Positions 20,536 to 29,849 are shown, counted from the stretch's first letter. The stretch is DNA of 53,648 bases from Oscillospiraceae bacterium (GCA_017447645.1 JAFSNA010000021.1:1-53648), one strand, 5' to 3'. The notes: generated by a model from the letters alone, not told the origin. Translations and numbers: made by a program.

Positions 20536-21843
20536 TTATCCCTCTGCCGCGATCGCCGCGTGCAGCATCCGGTTGGCGACCGGGGCAGCGGCCGCGAGAC
20601 CGCTGCCGGCACGCTCGATCACGACCACAAAGGCGTAGGGGTGCGCCGGATCGTCAAGAAAGCCGGTGAACCAGGCGTGGGAGGCGCCGTCCCCGAGCTC
20701 GGCCGTGCCGGTCTTGGCCCCGGCGTAGTACAGGCCGGGGAAATAGATCTCGGGCATATAGCGCGTCTGAAAGTTGTAGATCATCATCTGCTTGAGCTTC
20801 GCCGCCGTCGAGGCCTCGATGAGGCGCGTCTGCTCGACCGGCTCGTCCGTGAGGATCAGCCGCGGCGTCGCAAGCATGCCGTCGTTCGCGATGGCCGCGA
20901 CGTAGCGCAGCATCGTGTAGGGACACACCAGGTCGGTGGACTGGCCGATGCCGGACCAGGCGAGCTCCGGATCGCCGGCGTACTGCGTGCGGTACGCTCC
21001 GGCGACGGAGGGGATGCCGTCCAGCTCGTGAGGATCGAGAAAGCCGTAGGCCTTGACGTGGTCATACAGGCTGTTGTAGCCGGCCGCCACGGCGATCTGC
21101 GCGAAGGCGCTGTTGCAGGAATTGGCCAGCGCCTCCTCGATGCTCTGTTCGCCGTGCACGCCGGTGCAGTGGATGTCCACCGTGCCGATCGTATAGTCGC
21201 CCTCGCAGACGAAGGTCCTGTTGAAAATGTCGGGCACGTCCTCGATCGCGGCGGCCGCCGTGACCAGCTTGAAGATCGAGCCGGGCGGGAAGCTCGCCGA
21301 GAGGCAGCGGTTGATAAAGGCCGTGTCGGCGACCGGAGCCTCGCCGTTGATCGGATCGACCGAGGGAAGGCTGACCATCGCCAGCACCTCGCCCGTGCGG
21401 TAGTTCATCAGCATGGCCGCGCCGCGGCGGTTGTATCCGATCGCGTTCCAGGCCGCGCGGCAGATCGAGGCGTCGATCGTGAGCGTCAGGCTCTTGGGCT
21501 CTTTCTTCACGGTGCCCTCGATCAGGCTGTATTCCTGCATCCTGTCCCAATAGGCGCCGAGCGCGCCCGTGCCGCTGCGGTTCCAGTAGTCGCCGGTCAC
21601 GTGATAGCAGGCCACGCGCGTCTCCGCGTCGTCGGAAAAGGCGTAGCGCGTCGCGTCGAAGGAGGCGAGGACGACGCCCTTGCGGTCGCGCAGCTCGCCG
21701 CCCGCGCCGGCGTTGGCGGAGGCGAAATACAGCGCCCAGTCGCTGCCCTCGTCGGTGTAGCGCAGCACGAACACCGTCATGCCGAAGATGATCGCCAGGG
21801 CGAGCAGCAGCACGGAGAAGGCGCGTCGGGTGATTTTCTTCAT
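20536..21843 (-). CDS. Class B penicillin-binding protein (PBP2/PbpA-like transpeptidase)
   Basis: A 435-residue membrane-anchored D,D-transpeptidase. One N-terminal membrane helix (about 8-28) precedes a short non-catalytic linker, then the transpeptidase domain with S189-x-x-K192 in PPGSIFKL, the S242-C-N244 triad in NSCNSAF, and K377-T-G-T in AGAKTGTAE. All three active-site motifs are intact. The protein is short for the class (usually 550-700) because the N-terminal dimerisation region is reduced, much as in actinobacterial PbpA. It overlaps the upstream FtsW-like gene by ATGA, so the pair probably forms a SEDS polymerase-transpeptidase complex that builds peptidoglycan. Confidence 0.93.
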   Translation of the reverse strand: MKKITRRAFSVLLLALAIIFGMTVFVLRYTDEGSDWALYFASANAGAGGELRDRKGVVLASFDATRYAFSDDAETRVACYHVTGDYWNRSGTGALGAYWDRMQEYSLIEGTVKKEPKSLTLTIDASICRAAWNAIGYNRRGAAMLMNYRTGEVLAMVSLPSVDPINGEAPVADTAFINRCLSASFPPGSIFKLVTAAAAIEDVPDIFNRTFVCEGDYTIGTVDIHCTGVHGEQSIEEALANSCNSAFAQIAVAAGYNSLYDHVKAYGFLDPHELDGIPSVAGAYRTQYAGDPELAWSGIGQSTDLVCPYTMLRYVAAIANDGMLATPRLILTDEPVEQTRLIEASTAAKLKQMMIYNFQTRYMPEIYFPGLYYAGAKTGTAELGDGASHAWFTGFLDDPAHPYAFVVVIERAGSGLAAAAPVANRMLHAAIAAEG

Positions 21844-23564
21844 GTCCCGCGGCCCCCCTTCTTTTCATGCTGCGCGGCCGGGCGGGTGAAGAGCTGAGCC
21901 GCCGGCCGCACGACGAAGCTGCCGCCGCGGCGGGTGTCGGCTCCCTTGATGAAGGCCATCATCATCCAGCACGCGAGCAGCGAGCTGCCGCCGCGCGAGA
22001 CGAAGGGGAAGGTCACGCCCGTGAAGGGCAGCAGATCGAGCGAGCCGAAGACGTTCAGCGCCATCTGCGTCATCAGCATGGTCACCGCCGCGCAGGCCGC
22101 GATGGAATAGTAGGCCGAGCGCGCGCGGCGCGCGGTGCGCACGGCGAAAAAGCTCAGCGTCAGGACGGCGAGCACCGCGCAGCAGGCGATGATGATGCCC
22201 TCCTCCTCGCAGAGCACGGCAAAGACCATGTCGGTATCGGCCGCGACGATGTCCGTCAGCCAGCCGCCCCCCGCGCCCTTGCCGAAGAGCCCGCCGGCCG
22301 CCGCCGCTCCCAGCGCGCGGGTCTGCTGATAGCCGGCACCGTAGACGTCCTCCCAGACGTGGCCCCAGGTGGCAAAGCGCCGCGCGATATAGGGCTTGAC
22401 GCTTACGGCGAGAAAGCCGGCCATCGCCGCGCCGGAGACGGCAAGGAAAACCGTCGCGATCGACCCCGAACGCAGGAAGGAGATCACGAGAAAGCAGATG
22501 AAGAATACCAGGGCCGAGCCGAAATCGCCGATGAGCGCGAGCGCCCCGACGCAGACGGCGGAAAAAACGATAAAGACGAACAGGTTGCCCCGGCGGTAGA
22601 GCTTTTCGAGCGTCGCGGCGCCGACGTAGAGGTACAGCACCTTGACGAACTCCGAGGGCTGGAGGGAAAAGCCGCCGATCGACAGCCAGCTCTTCGCGCC
22701 GTTGAGCGTGTCGCTGGTGAAGATGTTCAGCGCCAGCAGCGCCAGAGCCAGGATCGCCGCAAAGGGGCGTAGCGCCTCGCTGCGGCGCAGGTCGCGCAGC
22801 CACAGCCCCAGCAGCACGAACAGCACGAAGGCCGCGAGGATCAGCAGGCTCTGCTTGAACATGTCCTGCGGCGCGGCCGAGGCCGTCACCGACACGCCGA
22901 GCGCGGTGAGATAGAAGGCGATGGTCTCGACCTCGAAGCCGCTGCGGCCGATGAGGCGCATCGCCCAATAGCAGAACCATTCCAGCAGGATCAGCACCGC
23001 GAAGCCGAGCGCGACCTGCACGGGCCGCCTGTCGGGCGAGGTGATCAGATGCTGCAGCAAAAGCAGAAGCTCAAAGACCGTCAGTTCCGCAAGCGTCAGC
23101 GCCGGGGTGATGCGCTTGCCGACGAAGGTGCGCTTCGCCTCGAGCGCGCCGCCCTTTTCCGCGCCCAGATCCTGCAGACGCAGATTAACGTCGCCGATCC
23201 GTGCGACGGAGCCCGCGGCGAGCTCGGCGCCCTCGGGGCCGACGGGACGCCCGTCCACCGACACGCCGCCGCGTGCGAAGATGTCGAAGAGCATCCATCG
23301 CCCGTCGTCGCGCCGTGTCAGAACGGCGTGCGTGCGCTCGACGCCCTCGCGGTCGATGCGGATGTCGGCCGAGCGCGCACGTCCGATCAGATTTTCCCAG
23401 TGCGTCACGTCCGCGGCGTCGCGTCCGAAGCGCGCCGTGGCCCAGACTTCGGATTCATAGCCGGAGGAGAGCATCGAGCGGATGCAGCGCAGCATGATCA
23501 GCAGCGACAGCGGGATCAGCATGTATTTCGAAGCGGTGAGGATCTCGGGGAGATACTGCTCCAA
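21840..23564 (-). CDS. FHA-domain / FtsW-RodA-SpoVE (SEDS) glycosyltransferase fusion
   Basis: A 574-residue protein. After one N-terminal membrane helix (about 10-30), residues about 60-135 form a forkhead-associated domain (IGRARSADIRIDREGVERTHAVL is the phosphothreonine-binding core, followed by VSVDGRPVG). From about 145 on there are roughly ten membrane segments of the SEDS peptidoglycan polymerase family, with GDFGSALVFF and FVSRGGSSLLACW as signature loops. Start is a TTG at 23564: AAAGGAGG stands seven bases before it, and no ATG fits. The gene leads the envelope operon. The FHA part suggests control by a Ser/Thr kinase; none is encoded in the window. Confidence 0.92.
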   Translation of the reverse strand: MEQYLPEILTASKYMLIPLSLLIMLRCIRSMLSSGYESEVWATARFGRDAADVTHWENLIGRARSADIRIDREGVERTHAVLTRRDDGRWMLFDIFARGGVSVDGRPVGPEGAELAAGSVARIGDVNLRLQDLGAEKGGALEAKRTFVGKRITPALTLAELTVFELLLLLQHLITSPDRRPVQVALGFAVLILLEWFCYWAMRLIGRSGFEVETIAFYLTALGVSVTASAAPQDMFKQSLLILAAFVLFVLLGLWLRDLRRSEALRPFAAILALALLALNIFTSDTLNGAKSWLSIGGFSLQPSEFVKVLYLYVGAATLEKLYRRGNLFVFIVFSAVCVGALALIGDFGSALVFFICFLVISFLRSGSIATVFLAVSGAAMAGFLAVSVKPYIARRFATWGHVWEDVYGAGYQQTRALGAAAAGGLFGKGAGGGWLTDIVAADTDMVFAVLCEEEGIIIACCAVLAVLTLSFFAVRTARRARSAYYSIAACAAVTMLMTQMALNVFGSLDLLPFTGVTFPFVSRGGSSLLACWMMMAFIKGADTRRGGSFVVRPAAQLFTRPAAQHEKKGGRGT

Positions 23565-23601
23565 ACGATTCTCCTCCTTTCAGACACAAAATAACTATAT
23601 T

Positions 23602-23630
23602 AGTATACCACAAAACGGGACCCTTGACAA
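23602..23630 (-). promoter_or_regulatory. Promoter of the envelope operon (FHA-FtsW, PBP, ABC-F, ElyC-like)
   Basis: On the minus strand, TTGTCA (23625-23630), 17-base spacer, TATACT (23602-23607). Confidence 0.8.
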
Positions 23631-23646
23631 CCGAGCTGCCCGGACG

Positions 23647-23784
23647 AAAAGAAGCCGCCTCAAAACAAGGCTGAACGTTCATCCCGGGGACAGCGGGAAG
23701 AGGAATCCTTTTCCGCAGGATGCCCGCGGGAAAGGATCCCTCTTCTCGCCCAGAATGACGCCGCATTTTGAGACGACTTCTTTT
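23647..23784. repeat. Long imperfect inverted-repeat element, possible REP/MITE-like sequence
   Basis: Outer arms (23647-23665 and 23766-23784, 19 bases, two mismatches that are G-U compatible in RNA) enclose a second inverted pair around 23696-23715 and 23725-23744 (GAAGAGGAATCC-type against GGATCCCTCTTC-type). The whole 138 bases could fold as one long stem. It ends exactly at the aroE/K stop codon and may also end that operon. The CAGAATGAC segment near its right side recalls a class of intergenic palindromes common in gut Firmicutes; that link is from memory. Confidence 0.6.
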
Positions 23785-25002
23785 TTACAGTTTTTCCAGG
23801 ATCGCGCGCACGGTATCCTCCGGCGCGCCGTCGTTCGATACGGAAAAGTCCGCAAAGCGTTCGTAATGCGGCCGTCGGCGCTCGTACAGCTCGGCCGGAT
23901 CGGAGCGGAGCGAGATCGGCCGCCCTTCTTTTGCCAGCTTGTCGGGATCCCGCTGCAGCCAGACGATCACGCCGTTCTGGTGCAGCAGGGGATAGTTCTC
24001 CGCGCGCGTCACGCAGCCGCCGCCCGTGTCGATCACCTTGCCGGAGAGCTTGCCGAGCTCCGTGAGCGCCTCGGTCTCCCGCGCGCGGAAGAGGGTCTCG
24101 CTCCCGCGCCGGAAGATCTCCGGGATCGAAAGGGCGGTCTCCCGCTCCACGAGCGCGTCGGACGAGCATAGCTCACGGCCCGTCGCCGCGGCGAGCAGAC
24201 GGGAGACAGTGCTTTTGCCGCAGCCCGGCATGCCGATGAGGATGATATTTTGCATGCCGCGCGCGAGCTCTTTTTCGATGCGCACGACCTCGCCGTCCGG
24301 GATCGCGGCGCCCAGGAAAAGCTCGCAGGAGCGTCTGGCCTGCGCGACGAGCATGCCCAGACCGTTGACGCAGGGCAGACCGAGCGCCTCGGCCTCCATC
24401 AGCAGCGCGCTGCGCGCGGGGTTGTAGATCAGATCCGCGACGGCCTCGCAGCTCGTAAAGGCCGCAAGCGAGGCGGCCGCCTCGCCGTTGTGCGGGAACA
24501 TGCCCGCGGGCGTGGCGTTGACGACGAGCTGCGCGTCCGCGTGGCGGCCCAGATGATCATAGTTGTTTTCACCGCGGCGGGATACGGTGACGATCTCACG
24601 CGCCCTGCGTGCTTCGAGCACGGCGCGCACCGTCGCCGCCGCGCCGCCGCTGCCGAGGATCACGGCCTTTTTCCCCGCGGGATCGAAGCCGAGCGCACGC
24701 AGCAGATACGCAAAGCCGTCGGCGTCCGTGTTCTCGCCGCGGATCCCGCCGCCAGGGAGGCGGCGCAGCGTGTTCACGCTGCCGCAGCGCCGCGCGGTAT
24801 CGGAGATCTCGCTGCAGAAGGGCATTACGGCCTTTTTATAGGGGATCGTGACGTTCAGGCCGTCCCACTCGCCGCGGAGGATAAATCCCTCCAGCTCGTC
24901 CGGCGTTTTCTCATACAGACGGTAGTCGTAGTCCGCAAGCATGGCGTGGATGGCGGGGGAGTAGCTGTGGGAGAGCTTTTCGCCCAGCAGACCGCATCTC
25001 AT
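23785..25002 (-). CDS. aroE/aroK: Bifunctional shikimate dehydrogenase / shikimate kinase
   Basis: A 405-residue fusion. Residues 1 to about 248 are shikimate dehydrogenase (LGEKLSHSYSPAIH substrate loop with Ser pair, NVTIPYK with the catalytic Lys, NTDADG, and the NADP loop LGSGGAAATV). Residues about 250-405 are shikimate kinase, with Walker A GMPGCGKST, the SDALVERE substrate Asp, and the DTGGGCV loop. One protein therefore does two consecutive steps, dehydroshikimate to shikimate to shikimate 3-phosphate. It overlaps aroC/CM by ATGA. Last gene of the shikimate operon, followed by the inverted-repeat element. Confidence 0.95.
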   Translation of the reverse strand: MRCGLLGEKLSHSYSPAIHAMLADYDYRLYEKTPDELEGFILRGEWDGLNVTIPYKKAVMPFCSEISDTARRCGSVNTLRRLPGGGIRGENTDADGFAYLLRALGFDPAGKKAVILGSGGAAATVRAVLEARRAREIVTVSRRGENNYDHLGRHADAQLVVNATPAGMFPHNGEAAASLAAFTSCEAVADLIYNPARSALLMEAEALGLPCVNGLGMLVAQARRSCELFLGAAIPDGEVVRIEKELARGMQNIILIGMPGCGKSTVSRLLAAATGRELCSSDALVERETALSIPEIFRRGSETLFRARETEALTELGKLSGKVIDTGGGCVTRAENYPLLHQNGVIVWLQRDPDKLAKEGRPISLRSDPAELYERRRPHYERFADFSVSNDGAPEDTVRAILEKL

Positions 25003-26330
25003 GCCCGTTCCTCCCCGCGCAGTTCTTCCTGGCGCTGTCTCGAAAGAGCCATCAGTTGTTTGAAAAACGCGGCGTCGTACGGCGCCATGTCCGCGGCGGC
25101 GCGCGCGTCGACGGACAGGAGCTTTTCGGCCTCCCGGGCCGCGGCGCGGACGGGCAGGCCCCGGTCCCGTTTGTACGCGGCGATCCGGTCGACCAGCTCC
25201 ATCCGGCGCTCGAAAAGCGTCTGAAGATCGCCGTCGATCCGGTCGATCCGCGCGCGGAGAGCGGGGAGATCGTCTCCCCTCCGCTCGAAGGAGATCAGCG
25301 CGTCGCAGAGCGCGATCGCGGCCGCGGCCTCGACGCAGGGCAGGGCGCGCGGCACCACGCAGGGATCGTGCCGCCCGGGAACGGTGAGCTCCGTCTCCGT
25401 CATGCTTTCCAGGTCGACGCTCCTCTGCTTTTTCGCGATCGAGGGCGTGGGCTTGAAGGCCGCGCGGAGGACGAGCGGCATACCGTCCGTAACGCCGCCG
25501 AGCAGACCGCCGCAGTGGTTCGTCGCGGTCTCGACGCGTCCCCGCCGCAGCACGAAGGGGTCGTTGTTCTCGCTGCCGCGCAGCCGCGCGGCGGCAAAGC
25601 CGGAGCCGAACTCCACGCCCTTGACGGCGGGGATCGCATACAGCAGCGCGGCGATGCGGCCCTCGAGCCCCTCAAAGAGCGCTCCGCCCAGACCGGCGGG
25701 AAGGCCGAAAACGGCGCATTCGGCCACGCCTCCGAGCGAATCGCCCTCCTCCCGCGCCGCGGCGATGGCGGCGATCATGTCTCTGCCGCGCGTCTCGCTG
25801 AGGGTCGGAAAGGCTCCGGGCCGCGAATCCTCGGTCAGCGCGCCCTCGTCAAGGACGGAGCCGATCCCGGCGATACGGGAGAGGAGGGTAATACCGCGCC
25901 GCTGCAATGCCTGCAGGCAGATCCCGCCTGCGAGACACAGCGCCGCGCTCATGCGTCCGGACCAGGCTCCGCCTCCGGCAGGGATGGAGCCCGTCTTGAC
26001 CCAGGCGGTATAATCCGCGTGCCCGGGGCGCGGGACCGTCGAGAGCGCGGCGTAATCCGCGCTGCGCGCGTCCGTATTGCGGATCACCGCCGTAATGGGC
26101 AAGCCGTCGCTCAGCCCGTCCTGCACGCCGGAGAGGATCTCCGGCTCGTCCTTTTCGCTGCGCGCCGAGCTCCAGGCGTTCTGTCCCGGCGCGCGGCGCG
26201 CCAGGAAGGCCCTGAGCGCGTCGGGATCGATCCGCTCTCCGGCGGGAAAGCCGTCGAGCGTCATGCCGATCCGTTCTTCATGCGAGGCGCCGAAGATCGA
26301 AAGCCGCAGGTTTTCACCGATATAGTTCAT
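24999..26330 (-). CDS. aroC: Bifunctional chorismate synthase / chorismate mutase
   Basis: A 443-residue protein. The first about 350 residues are chorismate synthase (IFGASHEERIGMTLDGFPAG, RPGHADY, GGAWSGRMSA, SGFAAARLRGSENND, TNHCGGLLGGVTDGMP, RHDPCVVPRALPCVEA), which makes chorismate from EPSP with reduced FMN. The C-terminal about 80 residues are an AroQ-type chorismate mutase helix bundle (LRARIDRIDGDLQTLFERR, YKRDRGLPV), giving prephenate for Phe and Tyr. The ATG at 26330 has GGAGG six bases upstream and lies one base after the aroA stop. A classic synthase-mutase fusion would channel chorismate toward Phe/Tyr. Confidence 0.94.
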   Translation of the reverse strand: MNYIGENLRLSIFGASHEERIGMTLDGFPAGERIDPDALRAFLARRAPGQNAWSSARSEKDEPEILSGVQDGLSDGLPITAVIRNTDARSADYAALSTVPRPGHADYTAWVKTGSIPAGGGAWSGRMSAALCLAGGICLQALQRRGITLLSRIAGIGSVLDEGALTEDSRPGAFPTLSETRGRDMIAAIAAAREEGDSLGGVAECAVFGLPAGLGGALFEGLEGRIAALLYAIPAVKGVEFGSGFAAARLRGSENNDPFVLRRGRVETATNHCGGLLGGVTDGMPLVLRAAFKPTPSIAKKQRSVDLESMTETELTVPGRHDPCVVPRALPCVEAAAAIALCDALISFERRGDDLPALRARIDRIDGDLQTLFERRMELVDRIAAYKRDRGLPVRAAAREAEKLLSVDARAAADMAPYDAAFFKQLMALSRQRQEELRGEERA

Positions 26331-26331
26331 T

Positions 26332-27579
26332 TCAGACCTCCAAAGAGGTAAAGTCGTCCCAGAAACGGGGATCGGACTTGTTGACACATTCCGCGCCGCG
26401 CAGCGTCACGCCGTTTTCACAGCCGCAGGCTGCGACGGCGGCCGCCATCGCGATGCGGTGGTCGGAGAAGCCCTCGGTCACGCCGCCGGGAAGAAAGGCT
26501 TTGCCGCGGACGGCGAGACCGTCGGCCAGCTCGGTCACGTCCGCGCCGAGGGAACGGAGCATGGCCGCCGTCGTATGCAGCCGGTCGCTCTCCTTGCCGC
26601 GCAGCCGCGAGGCGTTTTCAATGCGCGTCTCGCCCTCCGCGAGCGCTCCGAGCGCGGCGATCACCGGCGCAAGGTCGGGCGTCTGCGCAGCGTCGAAGCG
26701 GATGCCGTGCAGGGTCTTTTTCCGCACCGTTACACGCTCGTCCCCGACCGAGACCTCCGCTCCGAAGTCGCGCAGCAGCCCGACGATCGCACGGTCGCCC
26801 TGCACGGAATCCGGTTTGAGACCGGAGAGGGAAACCCCCGCCTCGGACAGCGCGCCCATCGCCAGGAAATTTGCCGCGGCGGAGAAGTCGCCCTCCACGG
26901 CAAGGGAAGAGGGGAGCGACGGCCGCTGCCGGCCGGGGATCGCATAGAGCGTGCCGTCGCGCACAAAGCGGATCGATGCCGCGCGCAGGGTCTCTTCCGT
27001 CAGCGTGATATAGGGGACAGATTCCAGCGGAGGCGTGAGCGTGAGCGTGCTGTCCTCCTCGAGAAGGGGCAGCGCGAGCAGCAGGGCCGAGATGAATTGG
27101 GAAGAAACATCGCCCGGCAGCGTCCAGCTCCCTCCGCGCAGCCGTCCCGCGCAGCGCAGGACGCCGCCATCGTCCCCGATCGTCATGCCGTGGCGTTTGA
27201 GCTCGGAAACAAAAGGCTCGAGCGGACGCTCGCCGAGCCGGCCGCGAAGAGCAAAAACGGCGTTCAGGCCCCAAACTCCGGCAAGGGGCAGGAAAAAGCG
27301 CAGCGTGGTGCCGCTCTCGCCGCAGGGAAGCAGACGCTCGCCCGCGGGGACGGCGCGCATCGGCTCGATCCGCACGCGCCCGTCCGTATGAGAGACGGAG
27401 GCGCCGAACGCGCCGAGACAGCCGAGCGTGGCCTCGAGGTCGGCGGAGAGGGGATCGCAGGCGATCTCACAGGGCGCCGCGCCGAACGCGGCAAGAATAA
27501 AAAGGCGGTGCGCCGCGGATTTTGAAGGCACGGCGGCGAGCGCGCCGCGTCTGGCGCCGCCCGGCAGAAAAACCGTCAT
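26332..27579 (-). CDS. aroA: 3-phosphoshikimate 1-carboxyvinyltransferase (EPSP synthase)
   Basis: Adds enolpyruvate from PEP to shikimate 3-phosphate. A protein of 415 residues from the ATG at 27579, with [13 protein letters not shown] (substrate Lys-Ser), [29 protein letters not shown], the catalytic Asp in [21 protein letters not shown] and [12 protein letters not shown]. The two-domain inside-out barrel is complete. The GESGTTLRF loop keeps Gly-Thr at the glyphosate-contact region, but sensitivity cannot be read safely from sequence. Start overlaps the aroB stop (ATGA) with a GGAGGGG site before it. Confidence 0.96.
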   Translation of the reverse strand: MTVFLPGGARRGALAAVPSKSAAHRLFILAAFGAAPCEIACDPLSADLEATLGCLGAFGASVSHTDGRVRIEPMRAVPAGERLLPCGESGTTLRFFLPLAGVWGLNAVFALRGRLGERPLEPFVSELKRHGMTIGDDGGVLRCAGRLRGGSWTLPGDVSSQFISALLLALPLLEEDSTLTLTPPLESVPYITLTEETLRAASIRFVRDGTLYAIPGRQRPSLPSSLAVEGDFSAAANFLAMGALSEAGVSLSGLKPDSVQGDRAIVGLLRDFGAEVSVGDERVTVRKKTLHGIRFDAAQTPDLAPVIAALGALAEGETRIENASRLRGKESDRLHTTAAMLRSLGADVTELADGLAVRGKAFLPGGVTEGFSDHRIAMAAAVAACGCENGVTLRGAECVNKSDPRFWDDFTSLEV

Positions 27580-28634
27580 CGCGCCCCTCCGTCCCGCAGC
27601 CATCCGCCGAGCTCCGCAAGGGGGACTTCGATCAGCTCGCAGCGGCCGACCGCGCGCGGCACGACGAGCCGCAGCGTGTCCGCACGGCGTTTTTTGTCAT
27701 GCTTCATGATCTCCAGCAGCTCCGCCGCGGGATAGGGGCAGTCCGTCGGCAGGCCGAGCGTCCGCAGCAGCGAGACGATCTCCTCCGCCGTTCCCGCGTC
27801 GCAGAAGCCGCGCCCCACCGCGGCGCGCGCGATCATGGCCATACCGATCGCAACGGCCTCGCCGTGACTGAGAGAGTAGCCGCTGCGCTGCTCGATCGCG
27901 TGCCCGAAGCTGTGGCCGAGGTTCAGGAGCTGCCGCTCACCGCGGTCGAACTCGTCCCGCTCGACGACGTCTCGCTTGTGCGCGACGCAGCGCGCGACGA
28001 GCTCTCCAGCGAGGGAGAGATCCCAGCCGCCGCGCAGCGAATCGAACAGAGCGCGGTCGAAGAGCACGCCGGTCTTCACGGCCTCGGCGAGACCGCAGCG
28101 CAGCTCGCGGACGGGAAGCGTCCCGAAAAGCTCGGGATCGCAGAGCACGGCGAGGGGCGAATAAAAGAAGCCGGCCTGGTTTTTCCCGCCGGGCAGGTCG
28201 ATCGCGGTCTTCCCGCCGACGGAGGCGTCTATGGCCGCGAGCAGGGTCGTGGGGATCTGTACGAAGGGACAGCCGCGCTGATAGCTCGCCGCGGCGAAGC
28301 CGGAGAGATCGCCCGTCACGCCGCCGCCCAGGGACACGATCGGATCGTCGCGTCCGAGCTCGCTGTTCCACAAAAAGGACAGGATCTCGCCGTAGGTGTC
28401 CAGGTTTTTATGCCGCTCTCCGTGCGGGATGGTCTTTACACAGACGTGAAAGCCCGCCCTTTCGAGCGCGCGCACGGCGCGCCCGGCATAGAGCGGGTAC
28501 ACGTGATCGCCGCAGATCAGCGCGGCGCGGTCGGTTTTTACAAGCGGACGCAGCAGCTCCCCGGCCCGATCGAGCAGGCCGGGGGCGATCAGAACGTCAT
28601 AGGGCCGGGCGCTGCGGATCGTGATGCTCGTCAT
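27576..28634 (-). CDS. aroB: 3-dehydroquinate synthase
   Basis: NAD- and metal-dependent cyclisation of DAHP to dehydroquinate. Key segments in the 352 residues are [12 protein letters not shown] near the N-terminus, [22 protein letters not shown] (NAD and phosphate site), [25 protein letters not shown], the metal ligands in [12 protein letters not shown] and [10 protein letters not shown]. Start at 28634 overlaps the aroF stop by four bases. The reading frame runs further 5 prime inside aroF without a ribosome site, so the short start is right. Confidence 0.96.
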   Translation of the reverse strand: MTSITIRSARPYDVLIAPGLLDRAGELLRPLVKTDRAALICGDHVYPLYAGRAVRALERAGFHVCVKTIPHGERHKNLDTYGEILSFLWNSELGRDDPIVSLGGGVTGDLSGFAAASYQRGCPFVQIPTTLLAAIDASVGGKTAIDLPGGKNQAGFFYSPLAVLCDPELFGTLPVRELRCGLAEAVKTGVLFDRALFDSLRGGWDLSLAGELVARCVAHKRDVVERDEFDRGERQLLNLGHSFGHAIEQRSGYSLSHGEAVAIGMAMIARAAVGRGFCDAGTAEEIVSLLRTLGLPTDCPYPAAELLEIMKHDKKRRADTLRLVVPRAVGRCELIEVPLAELGGWLRDGGAR

Positions 28635-29635
28635 GACAGGGCTGCCTCCCTCACCGCACGGATCTTCTCCGCCAGCGCGGCGAACTTCTCGCAGCTCAGG
28701 GCCTGGGCCGCGTCGGAGAGAGCGCGCGGCGGATCGCAGTGCACCTCGATCATCACGCCGTCCGCTCCGGCGGCCGCGGCGGCGAGCGCCATCGGCCCCA
28801 CGAGCGCGCTGCGCCCCGTGGCATGGCTGGGATCGACGATCACGGGCAGCTGCGTCAGCTCGTGCAGCTCCGGCACGGCGGAGAGATCGAGCGTGTTGCG
28901 CGTGTAGTCGCTGAAGGTGCGGATGCCGCGCTCGCACAGGATCACGCGCTCGTTGCCGCCGGCCATGATATGTTCGGCGCTCATGAGCAGCTCGCGCAGC
29001 GTGGCCGAGAGGCCGCGCTTGAGCAGGATCGGCTTGTCGATCCGGCCGAGCTCGCGCAGCAGCTCAAAGTTCTGCATGTTGCGCGCGCCGACCTGCAGCA
29101 GATCCACGTCCTCAAAAAGGGGCAGCTGTTCGCAGCTCATGATCTCCGAGACGATGGGCAGGCCCGTTTCGGCGCGGGCGAGCTTCAGAAGCGCAAGGCC
29201 CTCCTCGCCCAGACCGGAGAACACATAGGGCGAAGTGCGGGGCTTGAAGGCGCCGCCGCGCAGCATATCCGCGCCCGCCGCCCTGACGGCGCGCGCCACG
29301 GCGAGGATCTGCTCCTCGCTCTCGACCGCGCAGGGCCCCGCGATCAGCGCGAAATGTCCGCCGCCGATCCGGACGTGTCCGATCTGCGCGACGGCGCTTT
29401 CGCCGTGCTCACGGCGGCTGCAGCGGCGGAAGGATTCCGTCACGCGCCGGGCGGACTCGACGCCCTTGAGCGAGGCGATCTGCGCCTCGTCCAGAGAGGA
29501 GGTGTCGCCGACGAGGCCGAGCACGGTCTGCCGCTCGCCCTCCGAGACGTCGACGCGCAGACCGCGGCCCTCAAAGGCGGCGATCAGAGATTGTTTTTCC
29601 TCCGGGGAGATCCCGGGTCTGAGAACAACGACCAT
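28631..29635 (-). CDS. aroF: DAHP synthase, type Ib, with N-terminal ferredoxin-like regulatory domain
   Basis: First step of aromatic biosynthesis, PEP plus erythrose 4-phosphate to DAHP. The 334-residue protein starts with an about 70-residue ferredoxin-like domain ([20 protein letters not shown]), which in Thermotoga-type enzymes mediates feedback inhibition by Tyr or Phe. The barrel follows, with [58 protein letters not shown] and [11 protein letters not shown]. First gene of a five-gene operon with its own promoter. A terminator hairpin lies between that promoter and this start, so expression may be attenuated. Confidence 0.96.
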   Translation of the reverse strand: MVVVLRPGISPEEKQSLIAAFEGRGLRVDVSEGERQTVLGLVGDTSSLDEAQIASLKGVESARRVTESFRRCSRREHGESAVAQIGHVRIGGGHFALIAGPCAVESEEQILAVARAVRAAGADMLRGGAFKPRTSPYVFSGLGEEGLALLKLARAETGLPIVSEIMSCEQLPLFEDVDLLQVGARNMQNFELLRELGRIDKPILLKRGLSATLRELLMSAEHIMAGGNERVILCERGIRTFSDYTRNTLDLSAVPELHELTQLPVIVDPSHATGRSALVGPMALAAAAAGADGVMIEVHCDPPRALSDAAQALSCEKFAALAEKIRAVREAALS

Positions 29636-29661
29636 CGTGTTTCTCCTAAACTGTCATCTTT

Positions 29662-29690
29662 AAAAAACTGCACAGGAAAGGCCCGTGCAG
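29662..29690 (-). terminator. Terminator-like hairpin in the aro operon leader (candidate attenuator)
   Basis: On the minus strand, a 9-bp stem (CTGCAC and following bases against CCTGTGCAG, with one G-U pair) at 29668-29690, directly followed by six T (29662-29667). It lies after the aroF promoter and before the aroF start, so it can end the transcript before the operon. No leader peptide or T-box fits in the about 65-nt leader. Confidence 0.7.
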
Positions 29691-29707
29691 CAGATCTCAA
29701 CAAATCC

Positions 29708-29736
29708 ACTATAAGCGGAAATCCCTGTGCTGTCAA
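29708..29736 (-). promoter_or_regulatory. Promoter of the shikimate operon
   Basis: On the minus strand, TTGACA (29731-29736), 17-base spacer, TATAGT (29708-29713). Confidence 0.82.
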
Positions 29737-29814
29737 GGAAAAAGGATGAAAGGAAAAAGTATGATGCGATACTCAAATCGACGGGAGGACGTCCGACAGG
29801 CGCGCCCGGGGAAC

Positions 29815-29849
29815 GACAAAACACCCCGCGTTCTTTTGAGGACGCGGGG
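29815..29849 (-). terminator. Terminator after htrA
   Basis: An 8-bp core stem CCCCGCGT/ACGCGGGG, followed on the minus strand by a T-rich run. A T-run on the other side (29857-29862) makes it possibly bidirectional. The remaining bases between 29737 and 29815 hold nothing I recognise. Confidence 0.75.
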
